Assembly: GCA_019671005.1 (NCBI GenBank)
Contig: CM033714.1
Span: 85,179,909 to 85,243,908, forward strand
Length of the DNA stretch: 64,000 nucleotides
DNA from: Hibiscus mutabilis
Lineage: Eukaryota; Streptophyta; Magnoliopsida; Malvales; Malvaceae
Direction: 5' to 3'
Shown in pieces: positions 1 through 10,751 of the stretch. The notes beneath the pieces were generated by a model. That model was not told the DNA's origin and ran no database searches. It worked only from the letters and a program-made list of their open reading frames with translations. The stretch's first letter is position 1. Each line of letters begins with the position of its first letter. The position numbers and the translations under genes were made by a program.

Positions 1-3000
1 AATGCTAGGCTACAAAATGGACTCTACATTTTTTTTCCGCCTCAACCCTCAATTCTGCAGCTTTTTCTAGTTCTATTCTCGAGTTAGGAACCTTTGATGA
101 AATAATGTTATGGCATTATAGATTAGGGCATCCCAATTTTTCTTATCTTGCTAAGTTGTTTCCCCATTTATTTATCAATAAAAAGTTGAATTCTTTTCAA
201 TGCCATATTTGTCCTATTGCTAAACAAACCAAAGGTTCTTACTTGTTTTCTACTTACACACCATCCAAACCATTTTCATTAATTCACAGCGACATTTGGG
301 GTCCTTCTAGAGTGAAGAATATCAATGGGTATAGGTGGTTTATTACATTTATAGATGACCATAGTAGAACCACTTGGTCATACCTTATGAGAGAAAAATC
401 TGAAACTGTTTCCGTCTTTGAGAGGTTTTACACCATGGTTGAAACTCAGTTTGAGTCCAAAATACAGTTTTTAAGTCTGACAATGGGGGAGAGTATTTTG
501 CTAATTCTTTGGGTAGTTTTTCAAAAATAAAGGGATTGTTCATATTAGTAGTTGCGTGGACACTCCACAACAAAATGGAGTGGCAGAGAGGAAAAATAGG
601 CATTTGTTGGAGGTTACTAGGTCCTTGTTATTCTCGGGTAATGTACCTTCTTATTTGTGGGGAAAGGCTTTATTAACAACTACATACCTTATAAATCGAA
701 TGCCTAGTGGAGTTCTTAAGTTTGACACTCCACAATCTGTTTTTTTTGAGGAGTTACCCTAATTTCAAACCTCTATCTTCGAATTTGCCCTTAAAGATAT
801 TTGGTTGTATTGCTTTTGTTCAAAACACTAATCCTTCTAAGTCTAAATTGGATCCCAGGTCTTTTTAAGTGTGATTTAGTTGGGTATTCTTCACTCCAAA
901 AGGGCTATAAGTGTTACTATCCTCCTAAAAAATTGCTTGTTTTTATGGATGTCACATTCTTTGAACAGGAACCGTATTTTTCTAAGGCTGGAATTCAGGG
1001 AGAGAATTTCATGGAATTACAGCCTCTTCTCACTCATCAGGTACATCCATTTCCAATTTCTTCCTTACCCTCAGAACCATTCATTTCTACACCTATGTCT
1101 ACACATAAACAGACTACATCTATAACTTCACCAAAACATATTGAACCTCAAAATTCTTCTACACCAGTAAATAATTTTCCTAAACAGATTGAACCTCAAA
1201 ATTCTTCCACACCAGTAAATAATTTTCCTACTCCAACCACTTTTTTCCCCAAACAGTCCCTTCACATTCCCCTGCTCAGGCTATTCATTTGAACACACAG
1301 CCCCCTAAACAGCTTAATGTGTACACTAGAAGGAAACGAAAAATCATTCCAGAAGAAAATTTGCAGTCTAACACTTGCCAAAAGTTGGAAATGAATTCAG
1401 TTGCTTTAGAAGAGGTTGAAGATAATGATTTTTCTTCTTCTCTATGTGATATAGAGTATGTACCTATTGCTAAAAGGAAAGGGGTAAGGCAATGTACTAA
1501 GTATCCAATTCAGAAGTATGTTGCTTATGGGAAACTAATGCCTTCATTTAGTGCTTTTACAACTTGTATTGATAAGGAAAAAATCCCTAGGAACATTGAA
1601 GAGGCCTTGAAGGATCCAAAATGGAGGCAAGCTGTGGAAGAAGAGATTCAAGCCCTTGAGAAAAATGGAACTTGGACTGTTACTGAGTTACCACTTGGCA
1701 AGAAACCAGTTGGCAGCAAGTGGATTTTTGCAATAAAATATAATTCAGATGGGAGTGTAGAGAGGTACAAAGCTAGACTTGTGGCACAAGGTTTTACTCA
1801 AACCTATAGTATTGATTATAATGAGACTTTCGCACCAAGTAGCAAAATTAAATCTTTGTTAGAGTACTTTTAAGTCTCATTTGTAAATAAAGATTGAGTC
1901 TTTATCAGTTGGATATAAAAAATGTCTTCTTGAATGGTAAGTTAGAAGAAGAAATATATATGAAGATGCCACAGGTATGAAGGGTGAGATGAAGAATCGA
2001 ATGTTTGTAAGCTTGAAAAATCTCTTTATGGCCTAAAACAATCTCCTAGGGCTTGGTTTAATAGGTTCACTAAGGTTCTCATGGGAGATAGCTACAAGCG
2101 ATTGCCAAGCTGATCACACCTTGTTTATTAAGATAAGCTGCTAGTAAAAGGGAAGGTTATTCTAATTGTTTATGTCGATCATATTGTGATCACATGAGAT
2201 GATGAAGATGAAATCAGAATTTAAAGGGATTTTGTTGAGCGGGGAGTTCGAGACAAATGACTTAGGAAAAGCGAGGTATTTCCTAGGTATGGAGGTGGCT
2301 TGGTGATAAATCGGAGGAAGTATGTGCTTGATTTGCTCTCGTAAGCAGGTATGTTAAGCTGTAAACTCTTTGATACTCCAATGGGCTGGTATGAAATTGA
2401 GAGGAGAAGCAATGGGGGCTGAAGTAGACAATAATTAGTTTCAAAGGCTGGTTGGGAAACTTATTTATCTCCCCCTAACCAGGCCCGACATCTCCTTTCT
2501 TGTAAACATCATTAGTCAACACATGACTAATCCTAAGGAAAGACACTTGGAAGCTGCGAATAGAATTCTGAGGTACCTAAAAGGTACACCCTGGACATGG
2601 ATTGTTTTTCAAGAAAACAGAAGAGAAAACTGTGAAGGTATTCATAGATTCAAGCTGGGCAAGTGAGAACACTGATAAAAGGTCAACCAGTCGGTATTGC
2701 TCATTTGTATGGGGTAATTTGGTGACTTGGAGAAGTAAGAAGGAAGCTGTAGTTTCAAGAAGTAGTGCTGAGGCAGAATTTAGAGCCTTAGCACTAGGAA
2801 TATGTGAAGGAATATGGTTACTTAGATTGTTGAAAGAATTGGGAATGATGGAAAGTGAGAATTTTGAGATTCTCAGTGATAATCAATCCGCTATTCAGAT
2901 TGCAAAGAACCCAGTTTATCATGATCGCACCAAGCATGTAGAAGTTGATAGACATTTTATAGCCGAGAAAATAAATGGTGGTTTAACAAGTCTGACTTAT

Positions 3001-3033
3001 GTTCCTACAGAGAAACAACTTGCTGACGTATTC
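1..3033 (+). pseudogene. Ty1/copia retrotransposon pol remnant, left part
   Basis: A copia-order polyprotein can be followed in pieces. The GAG-pre-integrase region (motif LWHYRLGHPN, about 105-260) is followed by the integrase core (HSDIWGP at about 286, FIDDHSR at about 352, then PQQNGVAERKN at about 565), the reverse transcriptase start (about 1600-1870, with KARLVAQGF) and RNase H (2602-3033, with SRSSAEAEFRA and ending in QLADVF). This order, integrase before RT, defines copia. The frame breaks near 470-540, again near 760-880, and at 1873. From 1874 to 2600 only fragments remain, and the RT catalytic YVDD reads YVDH near 2170. The 5' end lies beyond the window. The reading resumes at 8655 after an inserted gypsy element. 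Seen: motifs and breaks. Inferred: the element sits in an intron of receptor-kinase copy A and is dead. Confidence 0.9.
1134..1229 (+). repeat. Two 48-bp tandem units inside copia ORF
   Basis: Units at 1134-1181 and 1182-1229 differ at only a few bases. Each encodes 16 residues of the form K(H/Q)IEPQNSSTPVNNFP, so the duplication keeps the reading frame. It lies in the low-complexity linker between the integrase and the RT region. Confidence 0.85.
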
Positions 3034-3573
3034 TGTCACGTCCGTAAATTCACACAAACTAGGACGTGCAGTCTTGGGTGCTTGCTGGGCGGACTAGCAA
3101 CCAAGTAAGCCTAACTGATCGAAACTAGAATGCTTGGATCGTCGCGGAAACGAAAGGAACAAAGAAAGGAAATGGCTAGCAAAGAAGACCGAGGGAAATG
3201 AGTGAATGCTCAATGTATTACTCAAATCAGAAGTGATGAAATGAGGTGGGGGTGAGCCTCTATTTATACTTGAAGCCCCCTACATCCAACAGCTAAGATG
3301 AAAGTAAATCGACGGCCAAGATTAAAGCTATACAATAATATCCCTTGATCCTAGCTATTTGGATCAAACTTGCCAAAGATAAGGGATTACAACAGATATG
3401 GAAATATTCAAGGTGATAAGGCTTGTTGACTTGTGATACTTGCCATATCTGATGGCTCTTCAACCCCAAGTGATGGGCTAGCTCGGATGGGTGCTGACAA
3501 GCCCAAAATAGTGTGGAGGGCCTCCTCGGTATGCGGTGTGCACCGGGCTCGGACCTAGGGTGCGGGCGTGACA
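3034..3573 (-). repeat. Gypsy 3' LTR (left copy)
   Basis: 540 bp, TGTCACG to CGTGACA. It matches 8107-8650 almost throughout. The adjacent purine tract on the minus strand (complement of 3574-3586) marks it as the 3' LTR of the element. Confidence 0.93.
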
Positions 3574-3585
3574 ATCTCCCCCCAG

Positions 3586-6500
3586 TTACGGCGGCGACGC
3601 CTCGTCTTTGGACCGGGTATGGTAGTGCTCCACTTGGTTCTTGAATTGCCAAAGGGTCTCGGTTGGTTCCCAACTTCCTTCACTGTCGGGAAGTCCCTTC
3701 CATTGAACAAAGTACTCGTGCCTTGGCCGGTAGTTTTGCCTTCGAATGACTCTCTCTGCTTGGATCTCTCGAACCTCGTTCTCATAGGAGACCTTCTCCT
3801 CCGTGGCGCTCGGTGTGACTTGCCTTGATTCGGATCTAACTCATCTCGATGGTAGGGCTTGAGTTGGTGACATGGAATCTTGGATGGGTTCGGATGGTCG
3901 ATGGCAACTCAATCAGAGGCCATGGTGCCTACTCGCTCACAACAACCGAATGGACCCTCGTATATCTCCGCACAAGACCCCTGTGCATGTTCTTGTTGCG
4001 GAAGATCCCGGTGATTTTGGCAAGGACTTGATCACCAACTTGGAAGTTCACGTCCCTACGCTTTTGATCTGCCCACTTCTTGGTCCGCTTCCCTGCCTTG
4101 TGTAAACAAGCTCGGGCTAAGTCGTGATTCTCTTGCCACTCCTTGGCAAACTTGTGTGCTGCTGGATTAGGCCCCTCATACTTGGTAGCAACCGCGTTGG
4201 GTGTAAGCGGTTGTTGCCCCATCACGGTTTCAAACGGACTTTGGTTTGTCGCCTCACTCCGTTGCAATTTGTAGGAAAATTGGGCCACATCTAACAACTT
4301 TGGCCAGTCGCGTTGTGTGGCACTCACATAGTGCCTCAAATAGATCTCCAGCAAAGCATTCACTCGGTCCAAAATTAGTTGAGAAGTTCAAACTTGATCC
4401 CAAGAGCTTGAACAACTCGGTCCAAAACTTCCCTGTGAACCGCGAGTCTCGGTCACTGATGATTGTCTTTGGCACTCCCCAAAGCTTCACCACGTGCTTG
4501 AGGAAAAGACGGGCTGCCTCATCTGCTGGACATGCCTTAGACGCTGGAATAAACGTCTCATACTTCGAAAACCTGTCAACAACAACCATAATAGTAGACA
4601 GGCCATCAATGCTAGGCAAACCGACAATAAACCCATGGAAAGACTCTCCCATGGTCGCTCGAGAATGGGCAATGGATGCAACAATCCCACTGGTTTCTTC
4701 ATCTCCACCTTGTCATGTTGGCACACAAGACAAGTCCTCACATAGGCTTCAACATCCTCGCCCATGTGTGGCCAGTAGTAGTGCTCGCTGATTAGTGCCA
4801 TGGTCCGATTCATCCCTGGATGTCCGACCCACTTGGAGTCATGACACTCCTTCATGAGCTCCTTGCGCAATTCTCCAAACTGAGGCACATAGAGGCGGTG
4901 TCCTTTGGAATAGAGCAAGTCCCCCTCGAGCCAAAACCTTCTGGTTTTCCCTTCTTTGGCATACTCGGTCAACGTTTTGGCCGTTGGGTCATGTGACAAC
5001 CCCTTCTTGATGCGCTCCAACAACTGTCCCTTTGGCAAGCTAACAATTTCCATGTTGTACCTTCGGCTCAAGGCATCAGCAACGGAATTCACTTTCCCGG
5101 GCTTGTATTCCAAGGTAAAATCGAACTCTGCAAGGAATTCCTGCCAACGAGCCTGCTTGGGAGACAATTTCTTTTGGGTCAGAAAATAACTATTGGCAAT
5201 ATTATCAGTGAATACCACAAACCTCAACCCAAGAATGTGGTGACGCCAAGTACTCAAGCAATGCACTACTGCTGTCATCTCCTTCTCATGGACCGTGTAT
5301 CTTCTCTCGGTCTCATTGAGCTTCTGGCTCTCATATGCAACCGGATGTCCCTCTTGCATCAGGACCCCACCAATGGCAACGTCGGATGCATCGGTGTAAA
5401 TCTCGAAAGGCTTGGTGTGATCCGGCAACACCAACACTGGCTCACTCGCCATGGCCTTCTTCAGTCCCTCAAAGGCTTCTTGGCACTCGTTGCTCCAGTC
5501 CCACCCCTTGTCCTTCTTCAATAGCTCGGTCAATGGTGTGGCGATCTTGGAGTAACCCTTGACGAGCTTTCGGTAGTAATTGGCTAGCCCCAGGAAGGCT
5601 CTCAACTTTGTCACCTTGGTTGGCGGCTCCCAATCTGAGATGGCTTGAATTTTGGCCCCATCCATCCGGATCTTGCCACCTGCAACTATGTGGCCTAGAA
5701 AAGGGACCTCCATCTGAGCAAACAAGCACTTCTCCTCTTTGACATAGAGTTTGTTTTCCCGCAAGACCTCGAACACCTGTCTTAAGTATTCCACATGCTC
5801 CCCAAGGCTCTTGCTATAGATGACAATATCATCAAGGTAAACTACTACGAATTGATCAAGGAAAGGCTATAGTACCTTATTCATCAGGGTGCAGAAGGTG
5901 GCGGGAGCATTCGTGAGGCCAAATGGCATCACAAGAAATTCATACAAACCGTAGCGTGTTACACAAGCTGTCTTCGGCTCGTCTCCTTCTGCAATCCTCA
6001 CTTGCCAATATCCGGACCGCAAATCCAACTTGGTGAACCACCTTGCACCACCAAGTTGATCGAACAAGTCTGCTATGAACGGGATCGGGTACTTGTTCTT
6101 CACGGTGAGCTTGTTCAAAGCCCGATAGTCGATGCACATTCGAAGAGTCCCATCATGTTTCTTCTGAAAGAGCACCGGAGCACCATAGGGTGCCTTTGAT
6201 GGTCGGATATAGCCTGCATCGAGGAGTTCCTTCAATTGTCTGCGTAACTCCTCTAGTTCTGGCGGAGCCATTCGGTAAGGGGCTCTAGCGGGTGGCTCCG
6301 CGTTCGGCACAAGCTCAATCTTGTGGCCGACCTCTCTTTTCGGTGGAAGATCATTAGGCAACTCGGCAGACATCACGTCACGGAATTCTGCCAAAACTTG
6401 TCCCACTTCTGCTGGAACATCCTCGGTTATGGTGGCCTCATTGATCACCAACGTTTCTAGGTAGGTTGGCTCCTCCTTGTGAACTCCCTTGCTGAATTGG

Positions 6501-8075
6501 ATGGCTGATATCATTTTGGCCCCAACTCCAACTACTCGGTTTACCGGAACAAGGCATTGGCCTCTCGAATCAAGTATGCACAAGCATTCGACAAATGGAA
6601 TGGGAAACGCATTAATCTTGTCAAGGAAACTAAGCCCAATGACAAAGTCAAAATCATCAAGTGGAATTACCTTGATGTTTTCCTTACCAGACCAGCCCCC
6701 AATCTTGAGTTTGACTCATTTTGCTACTCCTGCAATCGGAGCCTCCTTGGTAGGTCAAGTTTCTTTGCGGCCTGTTCGGACATGAACAATTTTGAGGCAC
6801 CGGTGTCGACTAGCGCACTCAACTTCTGGCCAGCAATGGTGATGTCGACGAACATCAGCCCCTTCTTCTTGGAACCCTTCTTGACCTCCATGCAACTGAG
6901 AATGGAGCCAAGCTTGAGGGTCTCCTCTTGATCTTCCTTTTCTTGGATGGCAGCAACTTTCTGTCTTTGTGGGCAATTACTTTTGTAGTGTGGTCCTCCA
7001 CACTCAAAACATTTGAGATTCCCGTCCCCTCTCTTATTCCGGTTCCATGGTTGGTTGGCTGTATAATTGGTGTTGGATTGCCTATTGGAGTTGTTCTTTG
7101 GTTTGTCTCCCCCACCATTGCCTCCATTACCACGTAACTTTGGTTTTGGTTTGGTTGACTCATTTCTGTTGGCACTATGCTCCTTCAATGATTCTGCAAT
7201 CGCCATGGCTTTGGAGAGTTCCTTCACGTCTCTCCGTTCTAGCTCGGTGTTTGCCCATGGCTTTAGTCTATCCATGAACTGGAAAAGAACATCCTTCTCG
7301 GATAAGTCTGGGATCTGAAGTTGAAGCTCGCTGAACTCTCGAACATAGTCTCGAAGGGTCCCGACATGCTTAAGAGCTCTAAGCTTCGATCTTGCCTCCT
7401 TCTCGGCATTGCCCGGGTAAAACTGCTCTTTCAATTCTGCTTGGAACTCAGCCCACGTTCCAACAGCAGTGCCTCCATGTTGCTCATCCGAGCACCTACG
7501 TCGCCACCACAACAGAGCGGCATCAGACAAATAAATCGAAGCAGTTGTTACCTTTCGGTATCCCCCACGATACTCATTGCCTTGAAATATTGCTAAAGTC
7601 CCCACATAAAGTTCTCCACTTCTTGAGCAGATCTGATCCCCTTGAACGGCTTGGGCTTCGGGGCGTCGATCTTGGGCTTGGGCACAGTTGCTTCGGCCAT
7701 CATGCCATTCAACATGGCAGTCTTGTAGAGAAGTAGCTTGGCACTGAGCTTCTTCACTTCTTTCATCATCTCCTCCTTCACAGCTTCAACAACAGTTTTG
7801 ATGGAGAGATCTTGGTCGTTCAACGACTCATACAGGTTCTCGAGATTCTCGTTAACCTCCTTCATGATGTCTTCCTTCATGGAATCCATCTTCTCGAAGC
7901 GCTCATCGGCTTCCTCATGGGTCCCTTGAAGCTCGACAATCGACTCTTCAAGCCTGACGACCCTCTTGTCCAAGGCAGCAACAATGTCCCTCGAACTCTC
8001 TCGCTTCTTCCCGGCAGCTGCAGCACGAGTCTCACGGTCAGTTGCTGGGACCCCACTGGCGTTCTGTGGTGCCAT
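3586..8075 (-). pseudogene. Chromovirus gag-pol, broken
   Basis: I take the start as ATG at 8075 (product begins MAPQN), because the reading upstream runs into the primer site. Gag has a coiled-coil-like charged stretch, then a nonsense codon and a 1-bp shift near 7560-7605, then the conserved retrotransposon gag region and a CCHC knuckle near 6970-7020 (CFECGGPHYKSNC). Protease carries DTGAS near 6800. RT spans about 6300-5700, with a TAG at 5867-5869 just before the catalytic YLDD (about 5825-5842). RNase H (YTDAS) lies near 5390 and the zinc-binding integrase N-terminus near 4700-4860. The integrase core is frameshifted near 4640 and has a small deletion near 4375. A GPF-type motif near 3940 is followed by a chromodomain at about 3600-3760 (YFVQWKGLP, SWEPTETLW) ending at the TAA at 3586-3588. 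The chromodomain is what classes it as a chromovirus. Confidence 0.9.
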
Positions 8076-8092
8076 CTCTCTCGACGAAATTG

Positions 8093-8104
8093 GCTCTGAT
8101 ACCA
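8093..8104 (-). promoter_or_regulatory. Primer-binding site, initiator tRNA-Met type
   Basis: TGGTATCAGAGC on the minus strand, two bases from the 5' LTR end. This is the usual site for minus-strand DNA priming in plant LTR retrotransposons. Confidence 0.9.
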
Positions 8105-8106
8105 AC

Positions 8107-8650
8107 TGTCACGTCCGTAAATTCACACAAATTAGGACGTGCAGCCTTGGGTGCTTGCTGGTCAGACTAGCAACCAAGTAAGCCTAACTGATCGAAGCTA
8201 GAATGCTTGGATCGTCGCGAAAACGAAATGAACAAAGAAAGGAAATGGCTAGCAAAGAAGACCGAGGGAAATGAGTGAATGCTCAATGTATTACTCAAAT
8301 CAGAAGTGATGAAATGAGGTGGGGGGTGAGCCTCTATTTATACTTGAAGCCCCCTACATCCAACGGCTAAGATGAAAGTAAATCGACGGACAAGATTAAA
8401 TCTATACAATAATATCCCTTGATCCTAGCTATTTGGATCAAACTTGCCAAAGATAAGGGATTACAACAGATATGGAAATATTCAAGGTGATAAGGCTTGT
8501 TGACTTGTGATACTTGCCATATCTGATGGCTCTTCAACCCCAAGTGATGGGCTAGCTCGGATGGGTGCTGACAAGCCCAAAATAGCGTGGAGGGCCTCCT
8601 CAGCTGCCTGGTGTGCACTGGGCTCGGACCCTAGGGTGCGGGCCGTGACA
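8107..8650 (-). repeat. Gypsy 5' LTR (right copy)
   Basis: 544 bp with the same termini as the left copy. The primer-binding site TGGTATCAGAGC lies next to it on the minus strand at 8093-8104, so this is the 5' LTR. Confidence 0.93.
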
Positions 8651-8654
8651 ATTC

Positions 8655-8739
8655 ACAAAGGCACTATCCAAACAGATGTTTGACAAATTTCTATCCAAGC
8701 TGGGTCTATACAATGTATATACTCCAGCTTGAGGGGTAG
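8655..8739 (+). pseudogene. Copia RNase H C-terminus, right part
   Basis: The reading continues from 3033 as TKALSKQMFDKFLSKLG and stops at the TGA of CTTGAGGGG. The purine tract GAGGGGTAG (8731-8739) is the copia polypurine tract directly before its 3' LTR. Confidence 0.88.
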
Positions 8740-8979
8740 TGTGAATTGTAGTTGAATTAAGAGAGTATTATTAGAGTTAGTGTTTTATGTGTATCTGTAA
8801 TTTAAATTAAAGTTCTATCTTTATCAGGTTACCTAGAGATAGAGTTTGTAACTATGTAAAACTCCTAGTCTTAGTCTAACTCTTGTACCTAAGCCTTTAA
8901 AAGTATCTGTAACTATCTTATTAAAAAAAAAGAAAGTGAAAATAGAGAAAACAAATTGTTTTTCTCATATATTTTTACA
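8740..8979 (+). repeat. Copia 3' LTR (end uncertain)
   Basis: It starts TGTGAATTG right after the purine tract and holds a TATA-like CCTTTAAAAGTAT. I place the end at the ACA at 8977-8979, but CTCA at 8964-8967 is possible. The partner LTR is outside the window, so the end cannot be fixed by comparison. Confidence 0.6.
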
Positions 8980-9080
8980 GTAAGAGCTCTTGAAATGATT
9001 TAGTATGATGTTTATATTTTTACATACTAATTGTAATCTTGACCAATAATGTTTAACTATTTATCTTACTTTTTGTCACA

Positions 9081-9768
9081 GTGATTTTGCTTACAACTAC
9101 CTAGAAGGGACCATTCCAAGTGAATGGGCTTCAATGAATTTGACTTCTATGTAAGCTTTTAGAACTCCTAACATAATTTGTGTTCTCCTATAATATATCA
9201 ACCTGAAAGTTTTTGTGTAGCTTGCTTCTAGTAAATCGCTTGTCAGGGGAAATTCCGAAGTACCTGGGAAATTTTACCACTCTCACATATTTGTATGTTC
9301 TTAACCTTGGTTAATTATATACCTAAATATGACAAGATATGCTAATCTGTATTGCAGGCATGCAATATGCGAAAATCGGGAAACTTTACAGAAGTTCTCG
9401 ATGAGAGGTTAAGATCTGAAGTCAAAAACGATGAAGAAGTGGAACTCATGGTTAAAGTAGCTCTGTTGTGTACAAATGCATCCGCATCACCTAGGCCTAC
9501 AATGTCTGAGGTGGTAAACATGCTTGAAGGGCAAACAAGTGTTCCCGACTTGATACCTGAACCAGACAGCTATACTGAAGATTTAAGGTTCAAGGCCATG
9601 AGAGATTTTGTCAACAGAAGGAAGATCGAAGTTCGAGTGCAAGCCAAACCCAAAATTCAACTACTATTTATTCCTTCTACTCTTCATCTACATCCTACAA
9701 CTCCAATGAAATCAAACAAGATTCTAGGTCTTATTCATAGTAGGGACCACTTCACAGTTGCATGCTAG
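9081..9768 (+). pseudogene. LRR receptor kinase copy A, internally deleted
   Basis: Three exon-like blocks remain. The first (9081-about 9151) gives DFAYNYLEGTIPSEW, the second (about 9221-9292) NRLSGEIPKYLGN, and both match the equivalent LRR exons of copies B and C with intact splice signals. The third (9359 to stop at 9768) is the final kinase exon, with LLCTNASASPRPTMSEVVN, the conserved Arg of kinase subdomain XI, and a long C-terminal tail. Everything between, including the remaining LRRs, malectin-like domain, transmembrane helix and most of the kinase, is missing, so this cannot make a receptor. A copia insertion lies immediately upstream, and earlier exons, if any survive, are beyond the window. 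Seen: exon order and gap. Inferred: one large deletion between repeats of the family. Confidence 0.85.
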
Positions 9769-10252
9769 TTGAACAACTTTTCTTGCCGAGAGCTACCTGT
9801 TGGCTGCAAGAGTCCAGCAGCCCTTGGAAATGTAAATAGTACCATATTTTTAGTATCACGTTTTAATAATTTGATTGGTTTAACATAATTTTATGAATTC
9901 AGTTGACAAATTTGATTCTTGTACTGTTCTAGTTTTAATTTCTTTTTTCCCCATTATTGAAATATTACTATCCGCGAAACTAGTCATTAGAAATGTAAGC
10001 AATCATTCTGAGTCAAAAGAAGAAATTCCAGGGAATTTCGTTGCTGCATATTCATTTTTTAGTCAACTGCAAAAGTCCCATAAAAGATCAAATCAACGAA
10101 ATTTTGCTGGTGAGAATGGATATGCACAAATGTATTTTGTCACAAAAGATAAAAACATGTTTTGAACAGGTTTTATTACTTAATAACATTTTAAACCAAA
10201 TTTAGAAATAAAATTATATATAAATGGTTAAATATAATATTTTGAGTCTGCA
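9769..10252. other. Intergenic stretch
   Basis: AT-rich sequence after copy A. A 90-codon open frame at 9893-10165 shows no recognisable motif and no intron signals, so I do not call it a gene. Confidence 0.5.
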
Positions 10253-10345
10253 GTACATGCTGTTCAATTCATAAGATTGCTGCAGAACTTGGAAAGAAGG
10301 ATTAGAATTTCAGCAACAAACCTTGTAAAAAAATCAATAAAGGCC
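10253..10345 (+). pseudogene. Orphan exon-2 relic of the same receptor-kinase family
   Basis: The sequence matches the exon that follows the signal-peptide exon in copy B (11562-11754). It has the counterpart of ALHEIAAELGKKDWNF, but the Trp codon is now TAG and there are indels. An acceptor-like CTGCAG precedes it. No signal-peptide exon or downstream exons accompany it, so it is a leftover of a further copy or of copy A. Confidence 0.75.
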
Positions 10346-10559
10346 AGGTGGTTTATCCATCAATGCCGCCAAATGTGCTGCAGGCGGCCATTAACAAGTC
10401 TATTGGATCACCTGTAAATGCTTCTTCCCCATGGTGAATGTCATATTGATCATCACCAGGCACGTGGTAAGGGAATGGGAAAAAAAGCATTCAGAAACCT
10501 CTGTAACATTACCCTACCCTGGACAGTGTCTTAAAGTAGATATTAACTTTTGTTATTTT

Positions 10560-10751
10560 TGTACTACTTTTTGCCCACTTGACTTTAGTTGACCATAAAA
10601 AAAAGAGAAAAAAATGCCACCTTTTAGAACCTCAATATCCACCCACCCACCTCAATAATGGAACCTGTGATGTTCATGAATCTCAGATAAGAAGGATATA
10701 GAAAAGAAAGTTTTAACATCTAAAACTAGAGGAGAGAAGAAGAACACCACC
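10560..10751 (+). promoter_or_regulatory. Upstream region of copy B with two W-box cores
   Basis: Two TTGAC cores lie at 10579-10583 and about 10590, about 160 bp before the ATG at 10752. TTGAC is the core bound by WRKY factors, which often control immune receptor kinases. The motif is short, so this is suggestive only. No clear TATA box was seen. Confidence 0.35.

Larger units (their letters stand above)
3034..8650 (-). mobile_element. Complete chromovirus-type Ty3/gypsy LTR retrotransposon nested in copia
   Basis: Two direct LTRs (3034-3573 and 8107-8650) begin TGTCACG and end CGTGACA. The flanking 4-bp target duplication ATTC is at 3030-3033 and 8651-8654, and removing the element restores the copia RNase H reading. 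On the minus strand the initiator-tRNA-Met primer site lies just inside the right LTR (8093-8104) and a purine tract just inside the left LTR (3574-3586). So the element runs right to left. The internal order is gag, protease, RT, RNase H, integrase, chromodomain, the order of Ty3/gypsy chromoviruses. By eye the LTRs differ by only a few per cent plus small indels, suggesting a fairly recent insertion. Several stops and frameshifts in gag-pol make this copy non-autonomous. Confidence 0.95.

Noticed and set aside
4246..4791. 181-codon plus-strand open frame
   Set aside because: It overlaps the minus-strand integrase region of the gypsy element in another frame and shows no own motifs.
9893..10165. 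90-codon plus-strand open frame
   Set aside because: Low complexity, no motif, no splice or promoter context; likely chance.
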